Source: Tiliqua scincoides (taxonomy: Eukaryota; Chordata; Lepidosauria; Squamata; Scincidae). From it: a stretch of DNA of 64,000 nt. The notes under the pieces were generated by a model. That model ran no database searches, was not told where the DNA came from, and was given only the letters and a program-made list of their open reading frames with translations. Each line of letters begins with the position of its first letter. Positions within the stretch are counted from its first letter, which is position 1. This document shows, piece by piece, positions 23,043-35,380 of the stretch. The stretch is taken from the NCBI RefSeq assembly GCF_035046505.1, contig NC_089822.1:2610501-2674500 (forward strand), written 5' to 3'. The position numbers were made by a program, and so were the translations under genes.

Positions 23043-23513
23043 AACTCTGGCAGGGCATGGGATCCACTGCCATCATTTGTAAGGACGCCACCTTGTTCAC
23101 TGCTGTCTGTACATAAGCTGGTGACTGGCTGAGACTTGGCAACTGTAGGCCAAGCAGAGAGTCCTGCAGCTCAGTCTGGCCCAGAGTCATTTCTCATAAA
23201 AACGACAGATACACGAGGAGGTTGAGCACAGCTCCTCCCTTGGCAACGGGCAGGCTGCGTGTTCTGAAGCAGCAGCTTCCCTCGTCAAGCAGTTTCTATT
23301 TCTGTTGCTATGTCAGCACAGTTGCCACTGTGCCAGCAGTCATGGCGGAGGGCGGGGGAGAAGCAAGTGACAAGGGCCAGTTCACTGAGGCAGCTGAACT
23401 TCCAGGGAAAGGGTTGTGCCAACTGTATCCACATTCAGGAGAGCTCATCATAGCCACAGTTCCGAGATGCAGACACAAAAGGATGCAGCAAAGATGGAAG
23501 GACTATTTTAGAA

Positions 23514-24612
23514 GAATGGGGAGATTTGTACTTACCATGAATCCCCCTTCTCAGTGGTCTCTATGTAAGGAGATTAGTCCTTACAAGTGGTTAGCTCCTG
23601 ATTGGGGGGCGGGGCAATGCAGTGAACTGAACAGGCATGATCTTCGGGGCTCCGGATTTCAGCCTGTTTCTCACCTCTATTTCTGTGTGTCCAGGAGATC
23701 CAATGACTTTGCCAGGAGAGGTTTAGTCATCCTGACGGTGATACCTGAGTTAGGTTGGAGCCCGGGGGGGAGGGGCTTGTGTTTGTTTATGGAAACAAAT
23801 AAAAATGTAAAAAACAAACAAGTGGGTAGCTCCTCTCTCTCAGGTAGGCAGGCCAGAGTCTTTTGGACTTCCTGAGGGGAGGGGCTACCTGGACTTGCCC
23901 AGGCTGTCTAAGCTTGAAGAGCCCCTCCCCTGTGGGATGTTTTCAGATGCTAGATGTTCTGTCCTGACGTGGTGGTCGTCTGCTACATGCTGCGCTGCAT
24001 GTCAGCTCCAGCGTTAAGTGGGGAATGGGTCCAGGTGGCGTAACACCCTACTCTAGTTCCACTGCTACTCCGCGCTCCCCTTACATCACCATTCTGCTTC
24101 TTATTAACCTTACTTATCTATCTTTTGTTCTCATACTTGTTTAAATTTTTGTACGGCTGCGAGGGCGGGCGGACTAATCCGGACATGGAGACCACTGAGA
24201 AGGGGATTCATGGTAAGTACAAATCTGCCCATTCTCCAGTGAGATCTCCATGTCCGTCTTAGTCCTTACAAGTCCTTACTCCCTGAGGGAGTGAGCCACT
24301 ATGCCCCTAGGGGGGTTCCTTGTCGGAGGCTCTGTAGGCCTCGGTTATGGTCTCTCTGACCCACCTGGAAATAGTGGAGGGAGACACCTTCCTGTCCTGA
24401 TCACTGGGTCGGTATGAGACGAACAAGGCCTCTGAACATCGGTAGGCAGAGGTCCTGAAGATGTAAAAGCTCACCGCCCAACGCACGTCGAGGGCATGCC
24501 ATTCCCGCTCCCTGGGGTGAGAAGGGTTGGGACAGAAGGTGGATAGCACCACCTCCTGCGACCGACGGAACAGAGAATTCACTTTGTTGCACGGGACCTG
24601 GCCATTCCTGCA
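23514..24612 (-). mobile_element. DIRS-like tyrosine-recombinase element fossil
   Basis: The minus-strand frame at 24582-24307 resembles the catalytic part of DIRS-type tyrosine recombinases: HALDVRWAVSFYIFRT, SEALFVSYRPSDQ, then TISRWVRETI. On the same side lie inverted repeats of about 60 bp: 23514-23580 and 24170-24236 share GATTTGTACTTACCATGAAT and its complement, with a further partial copy at 24239-24275. Internal inverted repeats plus a recombinase fit DIRS better than Crypton. The element is broken and partial, with no reverse transcriptase part recognised. Age is uncertain but not very recent. Confidence 0.5.
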
Positions 24613-25890
24613 TTTAATTCACAAGTGTGAATATGTGCCCAAGTGAAAGAAGAGGATCTGGCCCTTAGTTGTACCTGCTTGGGTTACTGTGCCTGACATT
24701 ACATTACTCCCTCTCGCCTACCCACCCTGCTTCTCTGCTGTAATCCTAGAGCAATGGGGAAGTGTCACGCCAAACCTCATGAGTGTATGTAACTTTCCAT
24801 ACCCTGTGGTCCCATCTGAACAACTGAAAACTTGCAACTACTAAGGGTGACACAGCAACTCTTTTGGCTCACAAACATTCTAAAATGGACAAAGACCAAG
24901 ACTTTTCATACTCCAGGACAGAGATGAGAATAAACATGTTGCAGGAATGAGTGCAGTTTGTAGGAAAAAAATTAGAACAGGAACAGAGCAACAGCTGTTG
25001 GGCAGTTGAGGAAAGCGACAGGAGTTAAAGTCCCAGGTAACGTACATGATACACTTTCCAGAAGGATGCCTGCAGACTAGACAGAGCGCCCATTCTGCTC
25101 AATTGAGACCAACATCTATAGAGGCCCTTAGGCTTGTATTTTCCCACATTACCTTTTACACAGGGGTTGGTGGCACAGAAAGGGCAACTGACAAGCTGGG
25201 AGATTGCATGGCTAGTGGAATGCAAGGTTTGCCTTCACCTCCATGCTGAACCAACAGATTCTTCAGGTTCAGACATTACCTTCTGTGTGCAGCAAGGCAC
25301 TGCATGAACCCAAGGGCCACTTGCAATCTCTGTGCCTGTAAGCTGGGGGCAGCGGGAGCAAGGGAGAAGGAACATATCAAGTAGTAGCGATGCTATGACT
25401 GTGGCGTATAAGTAATGAATCTCAGTCTGTGAAAACAGAACACTACAGTATTTTTAAATTAGATTACAGGTGCTCAGGAAACATTTCTCACACATCCGAG
25501 TAGGGCTCATTTCCTTCTCTCCCCCCCCCCCAACTGTAGGCAGTGGCCATTATCCACTACCAAATAAGGAGCAGGAATGCTGATTTGCTGCAAGGAAGTA
25601 GCAAGACTGTGAATCAAGCTGGAGCTCTCAAGTTCATCAATGGGAAACAAACAATATGGAAATCTTGAGAAAGTTACCTGAACCAATAAGTGCATTGGAT
25701 TTATTATATGGCAGACATTTTCTATTCAAAACTTCTAAGTTTAAGAAAGAGCATGTGAAGCAAAGCCTTCTATTCCAGGGCATGCCTACTAACAGCTAAC
25801 TCGGGCTGCTGGATACCAACCAGCCTGCATGCAAATGGGGCCACCCACAAAGTAGTATTTTCAACGTACTGGGGGGAGAGGGAGGTACAC
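24613..25890. other. Intronic, nothing recognised
   Basis: No gene or nameable repeat. A poly-C run lies at 25522-25531. Confidence 0.45.
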
Positions 25891-25902
25891 AATTCCCTAG
25901 GT

Positions 25903-26341
25903 CAGGGGCATCCAAACTTTTTGACAGGAGAGCCACATCATCTCTCCAACACTGTGTTGGGGGCTGGGAAAAAATAATTTATATTTAAAATTTGAATAAA
26001 ATTTACATGAATATATTAGAGATTGAGCTTATACGAACGAATGAAGGTCTTGCGATAGCGCAAGGCCTATAAAAGACCTTGCCCAAAGCAAGGCCAGCCT
26101 TTCCTTCACTGCCACTGCCCAGACGTGAAACAGCAAGCAGCGGAGGGAGCCCTTGGCCTGCAGCTCATGCAAGAGGTCAAACAATCAACCCTCCTGCTGA
26201 GAGTAGTTGCATCAGGCCAGCCTGAGCTCCAGCAAGTTTCCGGAGGGCCAGAGGCTCATTGGAGAATGGGATTCCCCGCGGGTCAGACTGGGGTCCCTGA
26301 GGGCTGCAAATGGGCCCCGGACCAGGGTTTGGACACCCCTG
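25903..26341. mobile_element. hAT-type MITE, family B, copy 1
   Basis: The ends are CAGGGGCATCCAAACTTTT and, reverse-complemented, CAGGGGTGTCCAAACCCTG. The duplication is CCCTAGGT (25895-25902) / CCCTAGGC (26342-26349). The family block AAGGCCTATAAAAGRCCTTG forms a small hairpin in the middle. Copies 2 and 3 are at 30098-30527 and 33084-33529. Confidence 0.85.
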
Positions 26342-26349
26342 CCCTAGGC

Positions 26350-28165
26350 ATACAGAAGTAGAGGTTTCAAATTAAGAAGGATGCCCCCCCCCCCCAGTCT
26401 GCCACACACACACGCACAGGTACATTCCTGCCTGATGGAGATGAAGCCTACATGGAATACTGAAGAGTCACCTGGGGAAAAAACCGAACATGGGTAAGGG
26501 GAAAGAACAAACACATTGGCCTGCCTGAATCAGGGGCACTGGGCTTAAGTACAACTTTTTGTTACAGATCCCTCTTATCACTTATAAAAAAGGGGTGGGG
26601 TCGAGCGGAGGAAGGACAAAGAATACATGTGGGTTAATGGGCAAGTAGAATAAAAGAAAGGGTTTATTGGCTCTTGCTGGAATTCAGCTTGGAAGAATGC
26701 AAGAGAAGATGTACATGGAAATCCAACTGAAGTTAGATGAAAATCCTGCCAGTCCACCTCTCACCTCAAAGCCTTTGAACAATAATTGCCCCTTCCTTCC
26801 CAGAGGATATACACTGACTAGACTATGCAATAAACCAGGGTTTATGCTGTGAAGACTGCACCGATAGGGGGCATGTGAAGTGCTCCCAGAATTAAGATAA
26901 ATGCTTTGATGCACTGTTTTTACTAGATGAGAACAATTAAAAAACAAGTGTTTGTGTTAGGTTTGAATTTGGCCCCAACAGTGAAGGGCCAACAAAAGAC
27001 AATAAATTTTCTTATTGGCCACAATATTTGTTTTTGGCCTTCTCACTGATTCTTCTTAGGAGTTTTTTTGTTGTCTACAAATTCTAAGCAGCAAACACAG
27101 GCTTTTTCCGTGACTGAAATTCCATGTGCCATATACTGTGCAATTTTAACAGCAGCATGCATGCATGCACACAAATGGGGGCACATGTGAGCACTCTGAA
27201 GTTGTTCTGGAGCTGCATAAAGCACAAAAGGTTAAGAACCCCTGCATTGAACAGGTATCACAAGAAACTCAACAGCTGCGCTAGATTCTGCAATTTGCAG
27301 AGAAGGATCAAGGGCAATCCAAAGGATGTTCACTGCCAGAGTACTGCATCTCTCAATTCCAGCTTGTACAAACATTTCCAGCGTGACGGTGAAGCTCCTC
27401 TGGCTCACTACATCCTCATAAAGATCGCCACTACAGATGTGGTCTCACTAACTCCCAGCATAAAACATAAGCAAGAGAAATCCCCTCTTTGATTTCCGGC
27501 TACAGTCCCCTGCTGCTTAAGAGATGAACCAAAAACATGATGCAGACAGGGCTAGGAAGGTGAGATCCAAGGACTGTGTCTCCAGGAAAGAATTGCAGAG
27601 TTAAGCAAGGAGTTAGGAGCCTTCTGTCCTAGGAGTGCAGGGGGGGATTCCTCTGACTCTAGTAATCACTGCCAGGCCAACATCTCTGCAAAACCATGTT
27701 CTCACTCACTGACCTTTGATCAGCCACCATTTCTCACCACAAATCAAAAGAGGTGTTGTGATCATGAAGACAGATAATGTGCTCTCGACATTAAGGTCTA
27801 TGTGCAAAAGACACAACAACAGAATCGAACAAACGTCCAGACGATAGCAAGCAAGAGGCAGGAACTTGCACCAGCCAGCAGCAGAGAAGCAACTCAGCAC
27901 CCTGAGGAATGTTACACTCTGGAACTTCCCCTCTGTCAGAGCAATTAGCAGGAGTCGGGCTGCACCAGATGGAAGGGAAGGGTAAGCAAACCCGCCTTTC
28001 CTTACCCAATAAAGAAACGCACAGCATGCCTGGCCAATTCCTAAGCAGCGAGCAACCTTGTAATTAGGCAGCTATTTTTAGGAAAGGAATTGCTCAAGAC
28101 TCCAGCGGGTCACCAGAATCAAGATGCTGTCCCGGCTTGATGCCATCCCTGTGCACAACACAGCA
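26350..28165. other. Intronic, mostly unrecognised
   Basis: A possible right end of another hAT element, AGGTTAAGAACCCCTG, ends at about 27244, but no left end or duplication was found. No gene. Confidence 0.45.
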
Positions 28166-28169
28166 TGTT

Positions 28170-29768
28170 GTGCAACTTGTTCCTCAAAATGGCCACAGAG
28201 CCAGAAGATTGGAAGATAGCAAATCTCACATCAATTTTTAAAAAGGGAAAGAGGGGGGACCCGGGAAACTATAGGCCAGCGAGCCTTCTTACCCAGCCTA
28301 ACATCCATACTGGGTAAGATGGTGGAATGCCTCATCAAAGATAGAATCTCAAAACACATAGACCAACAGGCCTTGCTGAGGGAGAATCAGCATGGCTTCT
28401 ATAAGGGTAAGTCTTGCCTCACAAACCTTTTAGAATTCTTTGAAAAGGTCAACAGGCATGTGGATGCGGGAGAACCCGTGGACATTATATATCTGGACTT
28501 TCAGAAGGCGTTTGACACGGTCCCTCACCAAAGGCTACTGAAAAAACTCCACAGTCAGGGAATTAGAGGGCAGGTGCTCTCCTGGACTGAGACCTGGTTG
28601 AAGACCAGGAAACAGAGAGTGGGTGTCAATGGGCAATTTTCACAATGGAGAGAGGTGAAAAGCGGTGTGTCCCAAGGATCTGTCCTGGGACCGGTGCTTT
28701 TCAACCTCTTCATAAATGACCTGGAGACAGGGTTGAGCAGTGAGGTGGCTAAGTTTGCAGACGACACCAAACTTTTCCGAGTGGTGAAGACCAGAAGTGA
28801 TTGTGAGGAGCTCCAGAAGGATCTCTCCAGACTAGCAGAATGGGCAGCAAAATGGCAGATGTGCTTCAATGTCAGTAAGTGTAAAGTCATGCACATTGGG
28901 GCAAAAAATCAAAACTTCACCTATAGGCTGATGGGTTCTGAGCTGTCTGTGACAGATCAGGAGAGAGATCTTGGGGTGGTGGTGGACAGGTCGATGAAAG
29001 TGTCGACCCAATGTGCGGTGGCAGTGAAGAAGGCCAATTCTATGCTTGGGATCATTAGAAAAGGTATTGAGAACAAAACGGCTAATATTATAATGCAGTT
29101 GTACAAATCTATGATAAGGCCACACCTGGAGTATTGAATCCAGTTCTGGTTGCCACATCTCAAAAAGGACATAGTAGAAATGGAAAAGGTGCAAAAGAGA
29201 GCAACTAAGATAATTACGGGGCTGGGGCACCTTCTTTATGAGGAAAGGCTACAGCGTTTGGGCCTCTTCAGCCTAGAAAAGAGGCGCCTGAGGGGGGACA
29301 TGATTGAGACATACAAAATTATGCAGGGGATGGACAGAGTGGATAGAGAGAAGCTCTTTACACTCTCACATAACACCAGAACCAGGGGACATCCACTAAA
29401 ATTGAGTGTTGGGAGAGTTAGGACAGATAAAAGAAAATATTTCTTTACTCGGCGTGTGGTTGGTCTGTGGAACTCCTTGCCACAGGATGAGGAGATGGCA
29501 TCTGGCCTAGACTCCTTTAAAAGGGGATTGGACAAGTTTCTGGAGGAAAAATCCATTACGGGTTACAAGCCATGATGTGTATGTGCAACCTCCTGATTTT
29601 AGAAATGGGCTATGTCAGAAGGCCAGATGCAAGGGAGGGCACCAGGATGAGGTCTCTTGTTATCTGGTGTGCTCCCTGGGGCATTTGGTGGGGCTGCTGT
29701 GAGATACAGGAAGCTGGACTAGATGGGCCTATGGCCTGATCCAGTGGAGCTGTTCTTATGTTCTTATG
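28170..29768 (+). mobile_element. CR1 LINE, 5'-truncated, copy 1
   Basis: The 3' 1.6 kb of a CR1 LINE. It includes much of the reverse transcriptase (LDFQKAFDTVPHQRLLKKLH; FADDTKLF at about 28758), the C-terminal part and a 3' UTR ending in TTCTTATG repeats. The frame opened at 28319 is closed by TGA at 29135-29137 (LEY then stop), where the 61-kb copy has TGT, and reading resumes to GYKP at about 29572. Near 28290 a short extra stretch breaks the upstream frame. The copy lies antisense to UBE2R2 and is not functional. Confidence 0.93.
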
Positions 29769-30097
29769 CGGGATCAGAAGCATGTGGGCCAAGTTTTAGT
29801 ACTCTACACGTGAGGGCATGCAGACAAGTCACAATGGGAAGAAACAGCAAACTGTACTCTTCCCTGCTCTGGTCTTCTTTGGGTCACCAGGTCACATGCT
29901 AGAGAGGTCTGATCCTTGTGACTTGCCCGTTCAACTTCCTCTTTACTAGTTCCTTCATTTTTGAGGTCCCCTCTCTTTTAGAGAAGTGTGTCTGTTGAGC
30001 TTCTCTATAAACTTTTCAATTATTTGTGTGTATTAAATTCTTATTTAAAAATTTTTTAAATTGCAATCAGTTAATGAATACAGCCAACAATTTAAAA

Positions 30098-30527
30098 CAG
30101 GGGCTTCCAAAGTTTTTGGCAGGACGGCCACATCGTCTCTCTGACACTGTGTCGGGAAAAAAAACTAATTTACATTTAAAAATTTGAATAAATTTACATA
30201 AGTTTGCATAAATGTATATATTAAAGATGGAACTTATGTGAATGAATGAAGGTCTTGCAATAGCTCACGGCCTATAAAAGGCCTTGCACAAAGCAAGGCT
30301 GGCCTTTCCTCTGCTGCTGCCAGTGCATCACAGATGTGAAACAAGCAGTAGAGGGAAACCTCATCCACAGCTCACGTGAGACATCAAACAGTTGCCCTCA
30401 TGCTGAGAGCAGTTGCGTCGGGCCAGTGTGGGCTCCAACAAATCTCCAGAGGGCCAGAGGCTCATTGGAGACTGGGGGCTCCCTAAGGGCCACAAGTGGC
30501 CCCAGGGCCGGGATTTGGGCACCCCTG
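30098..30527. mobile_element. hAT-type MITE, family B, copy 2
   Basis: The ends are CAGGGGCTTCCAAAG and, reverse-complemented, CAGGGGTGCCCAAATCC. The duplication is ATTTAAAA (30090-30097) / ATTTAAAG (30528-30535). It shares with copies 1 and 3 the blocks GGCCACATCRTCTCTCTG and GAATGAAGGTCTTGC. Confidence 0.85.
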
Positions 30528-30772
30528 ATTTAAAGCAAGCCTATACATGTCAAACAAGACTGCCCCGGGAAACATGTCTGCAGGTCCTTCTGTCCATTAT
30601 TTCAGGTTCTCCCCTTGCACACAAGGCATGCAACATCACTAAAGCAAGCACCCTGAAATGTTTGTGGAAGGGAGAGTGGAAGAAAGAATGAGAACAGCAC
30701 ACACTGCATGTACCATGATTTCCTCCAGAAGCCATAAAACGTGGTGCAACACCAGGTGTGTATAGGAAAGCC

Positions 30773-30990
30773 CACAGCTCAGTGGCTAGACCTCTGCTTT
30801 CTATGCTGACGGTCCCATGCTCATCTCATCAGTGTCTCTGGTTTAAACAGTCAGGTAGTAAGTGAAGGTAAAGACCAGGGTAGAGCCACCCTGGGTCCCT
30901 TTGGGGAGAAGGGCGGGGGGACGACACCGCCGACGCTGACAATAACAATAACAATAACTATTACTATTACTATTACTATTACTACCAGTG
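30773..30990 (+). repeat. tRNA-derived SINE plus microsatellite
   Basis: AGCTCAGTGGCTAGACCTCTGCTTT resembles a tRNA-like head in two parts: a box A region (CTCAGTGGCTAGA), then a degraded box B. It is followed by CAGTCAGGTAGTAAGTG and an L2-like tail (CCCTTTGGGGAGAAGGGCGG). An (AATAAC)n/(TATTAC)n microsatellite runs from about 30941 to 30985. Confidence 0.55.
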
Positions 30991-32870
30991 CCCAAGTCTT
31001 AAAGATACTTCCAGTCCCAGGAGACAACAACAGGCTAAATGGACAACACCAAGCTGTTGAACTCCACACCACTAACAACAGAACAAATGGGGTAGAGAAA
31101 ACCTATTTCAAAACATTAGTCAGAGAGAAGAACTAAAACCAACTTCAAACGCCTTTACAGGTGAAGAGAATGTGTGGGAGGAATGCTGCAGCCTGGGCAC
31201 CACTACTGAGAAGAACCTATCACCACCCAACCACACCGCAGATGGCTGCAGGGCAAGGCCTCTACCAATGAGCTTGGTGGGCAAGCAGGTGCCTATAGCA
31301 GAAGACAGTCCTGGAGAGATCTTCCAAGCACTGTAGGGTTGGGCAGCAAAGCAAGATGCTGAACTGGGCTTGCAGCAAATAGAGAGTCACTCCACTTAAG
31401 TGTAACCCTCATAGATAGCCCAGAGGTTGCACACAAGTTGTGCAAGAATCACTCTCAAAAGGATGCCATAGTTGAGAACTAGTGGTTGTTGCCATTTCCC
31501 ACCCTACCCCTAGTTTGTAGGCTACTGTGATGTAATGGAGCTATTTAAGCACTGGGCAGCACAAAATGAGGCACAGCAAACAGTGGCACTTAGTAGTCCC
31601 CCCCTCCCGAAATAATTCAGGCAGCACTTTGGAATTCCAACACCAAGCAATACCCTTAAGCCAGCAGGGAGCTGGTGAGTCACCAGTCGACAGAGCCACC
31701 TGGATTCCAAGCCGCCTTCTCCGCCTCTGCAGTTTGCAATCTGTCCCAGCCGATGTCCCTTGCGGCCAACTCCTCCTTTGCTTCCACCCCCAGCCAGTCA
31801 CACGTTCTGTGAAGACACACATGGCAGTCACCTCCGTCATAAACAGCTCTCACCCTGCTGGAAGCAGCAGCAGGGCGAGGGGATTTATTTTTAGACTGGG
31901 AAGTGTAAACCAAGGCACTGTTGCAATGGTGAACAGTTCTGCCTTCCCACCACTGACTGGTCCAGGCAGTTATCTTCCCAAACAGCAGCTGGTGCCACCT
32001 TTTCGGATTTAGAGAACCTCCCTTCTTGAGCTAAGAGACCCTTGTCCTCCCACATTACTCAAAACGCAAATCTGTGCCTCACAAAATAGCTGAGGCCTCC
32101 ATCAGCCTATGTCCGGACCTCTTCGAGCTGCAGGTCTCCCCCTCCATGAATTCATCTAATCCCTCTAATCCCCCCCCCCCCAGCAACCCGGCTAATGGCA
32201 TCCCATCTGGTGGCTGTGCTGAGAGGTCAAGAAGCAGCCACTGTTCTTTAGCCCTCAGCGACTTCATAGTCAAGGTGACCACAGAGCTGAAGGCTTTCCA
32301 AGCTCACAGTCTTCATCCCTACTGTCAAAGAAGTTGTTGCAGCAAGTGAAAGCCATACCAAATTTTAAAGTCAAGGCAGGAAACATGTCCATGTTGCAAC
32401 ATAGATATTTCACTATTGCATACTGTATAAGGAGTGAGATATGCAATATTTTAAAAGTGTGTTTCCATGTCATGACAGCGAAGGCGTTATACACAGGAAG
32501 TTTTAAGCATAAGATGATGGCAACTTTACAGGCTGACGGATGGTCATCGACAACATTCCCTACCCTGGAAGTGGGTAGGAAAACTGAGGAGTACCTCGCG
32601 CTTCAAATAATGGAGATTTGTGCTAACACTGCCTTCAAGACAGACTTGCAGCTGTATGGTGCTTAAGAACAGAAGTGGCCTCTGTGTGTGTGTGTGGGGG
32701 GGGGGGGAGAAGAGCAGTGTTGCCAAGTCAGTACTACACATTAGGTTCAATTCCTTTGCAATCACTCTTTACAAACTATTTTCACAACTTCCAGGTTCTC
32801 TGAACACCCCTCACATCTAAAAGCACGTAAAAAAGTATTTTGCTACTGAAAAGGCTTCGGGCTAGATCTA
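30991..32870. other. Intronic, nothing recognised
   Basis: A 148-codon frame at 31566-32012 has no recognisable domain and is taken as chance. A C-run lies at 32170-32180 and a (TG)n/G-run at 32682-32707. Confidence 0.45.
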
Positions 32871-33068
32871 TACAGGCATCCCACCTGTATCTGTGGAGAT
32901 CCGTTCCAGGTCCCCAAGATTCAGAAGCCATGGATAAGAGGGGACCCTATTGGCACAGAGCTCCATGCCCCCCAGCACACATTACCTTCATATTTCATTG
33001 GCAAGCTGGCACGTTTCTTGCTTTTATAGAGGTTAGAACACAACATGCAGGAAGCCTGCACACTAGAA

Positions 33069-33837
33069 CAGCAGTCTCTAAACCAGGAGTGTCCAAACTT
33101 TTTGGCAGGAGGGCCACATCATCTCTCTGAAACTGTGTTGGGGGCCGAATTAATTTACATTTCAAATTTGAATAAATTTACATAAATGAATATATTAGAG
33201 ATGGAACTTGTATGAGTGATTGAAGGTCCTGCAATAATAGCTCAAGGCCTATAAAAGTTCTTGCACAAAGCAAAGCCAGCCTTTCCTTCACTGCCACTGC
33301 TGTATCACAGATGTGAAACAGCAAGCAGTGGAGGAACCCTTGTCCCACAGCTCATGCGAGACATCAAACAGCCATCTTTACACTGAGAGCAATTGCGTCG
33401 CTCCAGCGCAGGTTCCAGCAGGTCTGCAGAGGGCCGGGTGCTCATTGAAAACTGAGGGCTCCCCGCGGGCCAGATTGTGAGTCCCTGAGGGCCTCAAGTG
33501 GCCCCCGGGCTGGGGTTTGGGCAGCCCTGCTCTAAACCATGGGACCGCTGAGCCCAAAAAACCCGTCCCGGTTGTGAACAGAGCTACCAGTTCTGCAGGG
33601 CACCTCTTATCTTCCTTTCCGATCTCCCCAGAACCTCACACCAGCCAGCCACTGGCTAGAAATCTGGGTGACTGCTGGAGTGATGGGCAGCCGAAGTGGC
33701 TGCCCAGTATGAGATTCTAGGGAGATTGGAGAGGAAGATATGAGGCTGCCCTGCAGAATGGGTAGCTCTGTTCATGACAGGGACGGGTTTTTCAGAGCAC
33801 CGGTTCTGGTTCGCAGGCCATAGTTTGACAAATGCTG
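33069..33837. mobile_element. hAT-type fold-back element with nested hAT
   Basis: The ends are CAGCAGTCTCTAAACCATGG (across the nested insertion) and, reverse-complemented, CAGCATTTGTCAAACTATGG. The duplication is CACTAGAA (33061-33068) / CACTAGAG (33838-33845). Inverted arms of about 80 bp, 33556-33634 and 33713-33793, share GAACAGAGCTACC and TTCTGCAGGGCA. A family B hAT element sits inside the left terminal repeat. Confidence 0.75.
33084..33529. mobile_element. hAT-type MITE, family B, copy 3
   Basis: A perfect duplication, CTCTAAAC, at 33076-33083 and 33530-33537. The ends are CAGGAGTGTCCAAACTTTT and, reverse-complemented, CAGGGCTGCCCAAACCC. It inserted 15 bp into the left end of the fold-back element at 33069, so it is younger than that element. 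Confidence 0.9.
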
Positions 33838-33900
33838 CACTAGAGGGACACATGAGACCATTAACAGGAAGCAAATACTTAGTTCTAGGGAGGAAGTAAA

Positions 33901-34940
33901 AACCCTTAATTGGTGTTTGGAGGTAGTTCTGGATTAGATAAGGGCAAACAACGTCACTGGGAGACCACTGGCGGACCACTGTGGCCCATAATAAGTATGT
34001 ATTTGAATTCTGATTAATATTCAAGGCAGGGATTGGCCACTAACATACAACATGGAGTTGAAACATCTGAAAAAGCCATGGCCACAGAGGTCAACTCTGT
34101 TGACTGGACAATGATAAGAATAAAATGCATTGTGTCAGCAAATCTGTTTGGAATATTCTACAGTGGCAATGCTGAACTCCTGTTCACTGTATCCCAGGAA
34201 ACCTGATGCAGCTGCTTGCTCAGCCAGTGTACACCGAAAGCAGGGCCTCCCAATTTCATTCTAGTTGCTAGATATTCTCCTATAATTTACATCATCTCCA
34301 AAGCTTCTGTGCCAGACCTAACTCAGGTCCTCCATACAGTTCAGCAGATGGAGATCAGAACACGGATCAAATCCTGCTTTTGATCCAAAATTTCCTGCTT
34401 CATTTGTCAAGCAAGGTGTAGCCAATTTCTGCTAGGCCATAATACTGAAAATACTTCCATTCTCACTACTTTGCTTTTGTTCTAGTGAGGTGCAAATGCT
34501 TTTGCCTCCAACATTTCACCAACAAAAGCAGTAAGAGTTGCATCCTTGCAACCAGCATTCCCACTAAGCTGTGCGGGATGGCTTCATGCAGGATTGCCAA
34601 TTTTTAAGGGGAACCCTGCTTGCAACATCCTATTCTTATAACAAGGACAGTGTCAAGAGTGTCCTGAGTGTTTCTGCTCCAGACCCTACTACTACAAAAT
34701 TGCTAGAGGCACTTCTCTTGCTGTATTCATCTACTGTGGAATAATTTTTAAACTACAGCCTAGGCTAAGAGGGCATGTTTTTCCATCTTTTTGCTTAAAA
34801 AAAAAAACCTAAAACATACTAGAAAAACAAACTGCCTTCTAAATGTCCAAGGTGAATGATCTCAGCTGCACTGAGCAAATGGCAGCACACTCTGTGTGGT
34901 GTCTAGCATAGTTCACTGGCCTGCAATCAAGGTGAGTTAG
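33901..34940. other. Intronic, nothing recognised
   Basis: No gene or nameable repeat. Confidence 0.45.
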
Positions 34941-35007
34941 CCGTCCACCAGTGGCGTAGCTTATGATCATGTAGCCCAGCGCCAAGTTCAAAATGATTCC
35001 CCAGAAA

Positions 35008-35291
35008 TGAACAGCCCTGCTGGATCAGGCCATAGGTCCATCTAGTCCAGCTTCCTGTATCTCAGTGGCCCAACAAATGCCTCAGGGAACACACAAGACA
35101 ACAAGAGACCTGCATCCTGGTGCCCTCCCTTGCATCTGGCATTCTGACATAGCCCATTTCTAAAATCAGGAGGTTGCACATACACATCATGGCTTGTAAC
35201 CTGTGACGGATTTTTCCTCCAGAAATTGGTCCAATCCCCTTTTAAATGCATCTAGGCTCCATGCCATCACCACATCCTGTGGCAAAGAGTG
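35008..35291 (-). mobile_element. CR1 LINE 3' end, minus strand
   Basis: The reverse complement follows the CR1 3' end: CTCTTTGCCACAGGATGTGG, a decayed ORF end, AGGAAGCTGGACTAGATGGA, and CCTGATCCAGCAGGGCTG. The TTCTTATG octamers are degraded. It is one of few CR1 pieces here in the same sense as UBE2R2. A start of a CAGTGGCGTAGC element lies at 34949, just outside it. Confidence 0.82.
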
Positions 35292-35380
35292 AAGTCACAC
35301 CCGGGCCTTTATCAGGCAAAAACCTGCCTCCCCCACCCCCAGCAGCTCACCACCCACTTGCTCTGCTGCCTTCCTCCAGC

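Larger units (their letters stand above)
32871..33900. mobile_element. Tc/mariner-like element, interrupted; right end lost
   Basis: The left end TACAGGCATCCC at 32871 matches that of the element at 10523. After the nested insertions, the text CACTAGAG ... ATTAACAGGAAGCA from 33838 resembles the interior of the 10523 element. No CCTGTA right end was found, so the right limit is approximate. Confidence 0.45.

Noticed and set aside
23222-23875. 217-codon plus-strand open frame
   Set aside because: Its second half crosses the inverted repeat and antisense part of the DIRS-like fossil and the first half has no domain. Not a host gene.
24135-24210. GC-rich stretch as a CpG island or exon 1 of UBE2R2
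   Set aside because: It lies within the inverted-repeat region of the DIRS-like fossil and encodes none of the expected N-terminal residues.
27170-27251. hAT right end AGGTTAAGAACCCCTG
   Set aside because: No left terminal repeat or 8-bp duplication was found, so ends cannot be supported.
31566-32012. 148-codon plus-strand frame
   Set aside because: No domain, no splice context and no conservation evidence available. Taken as chance.
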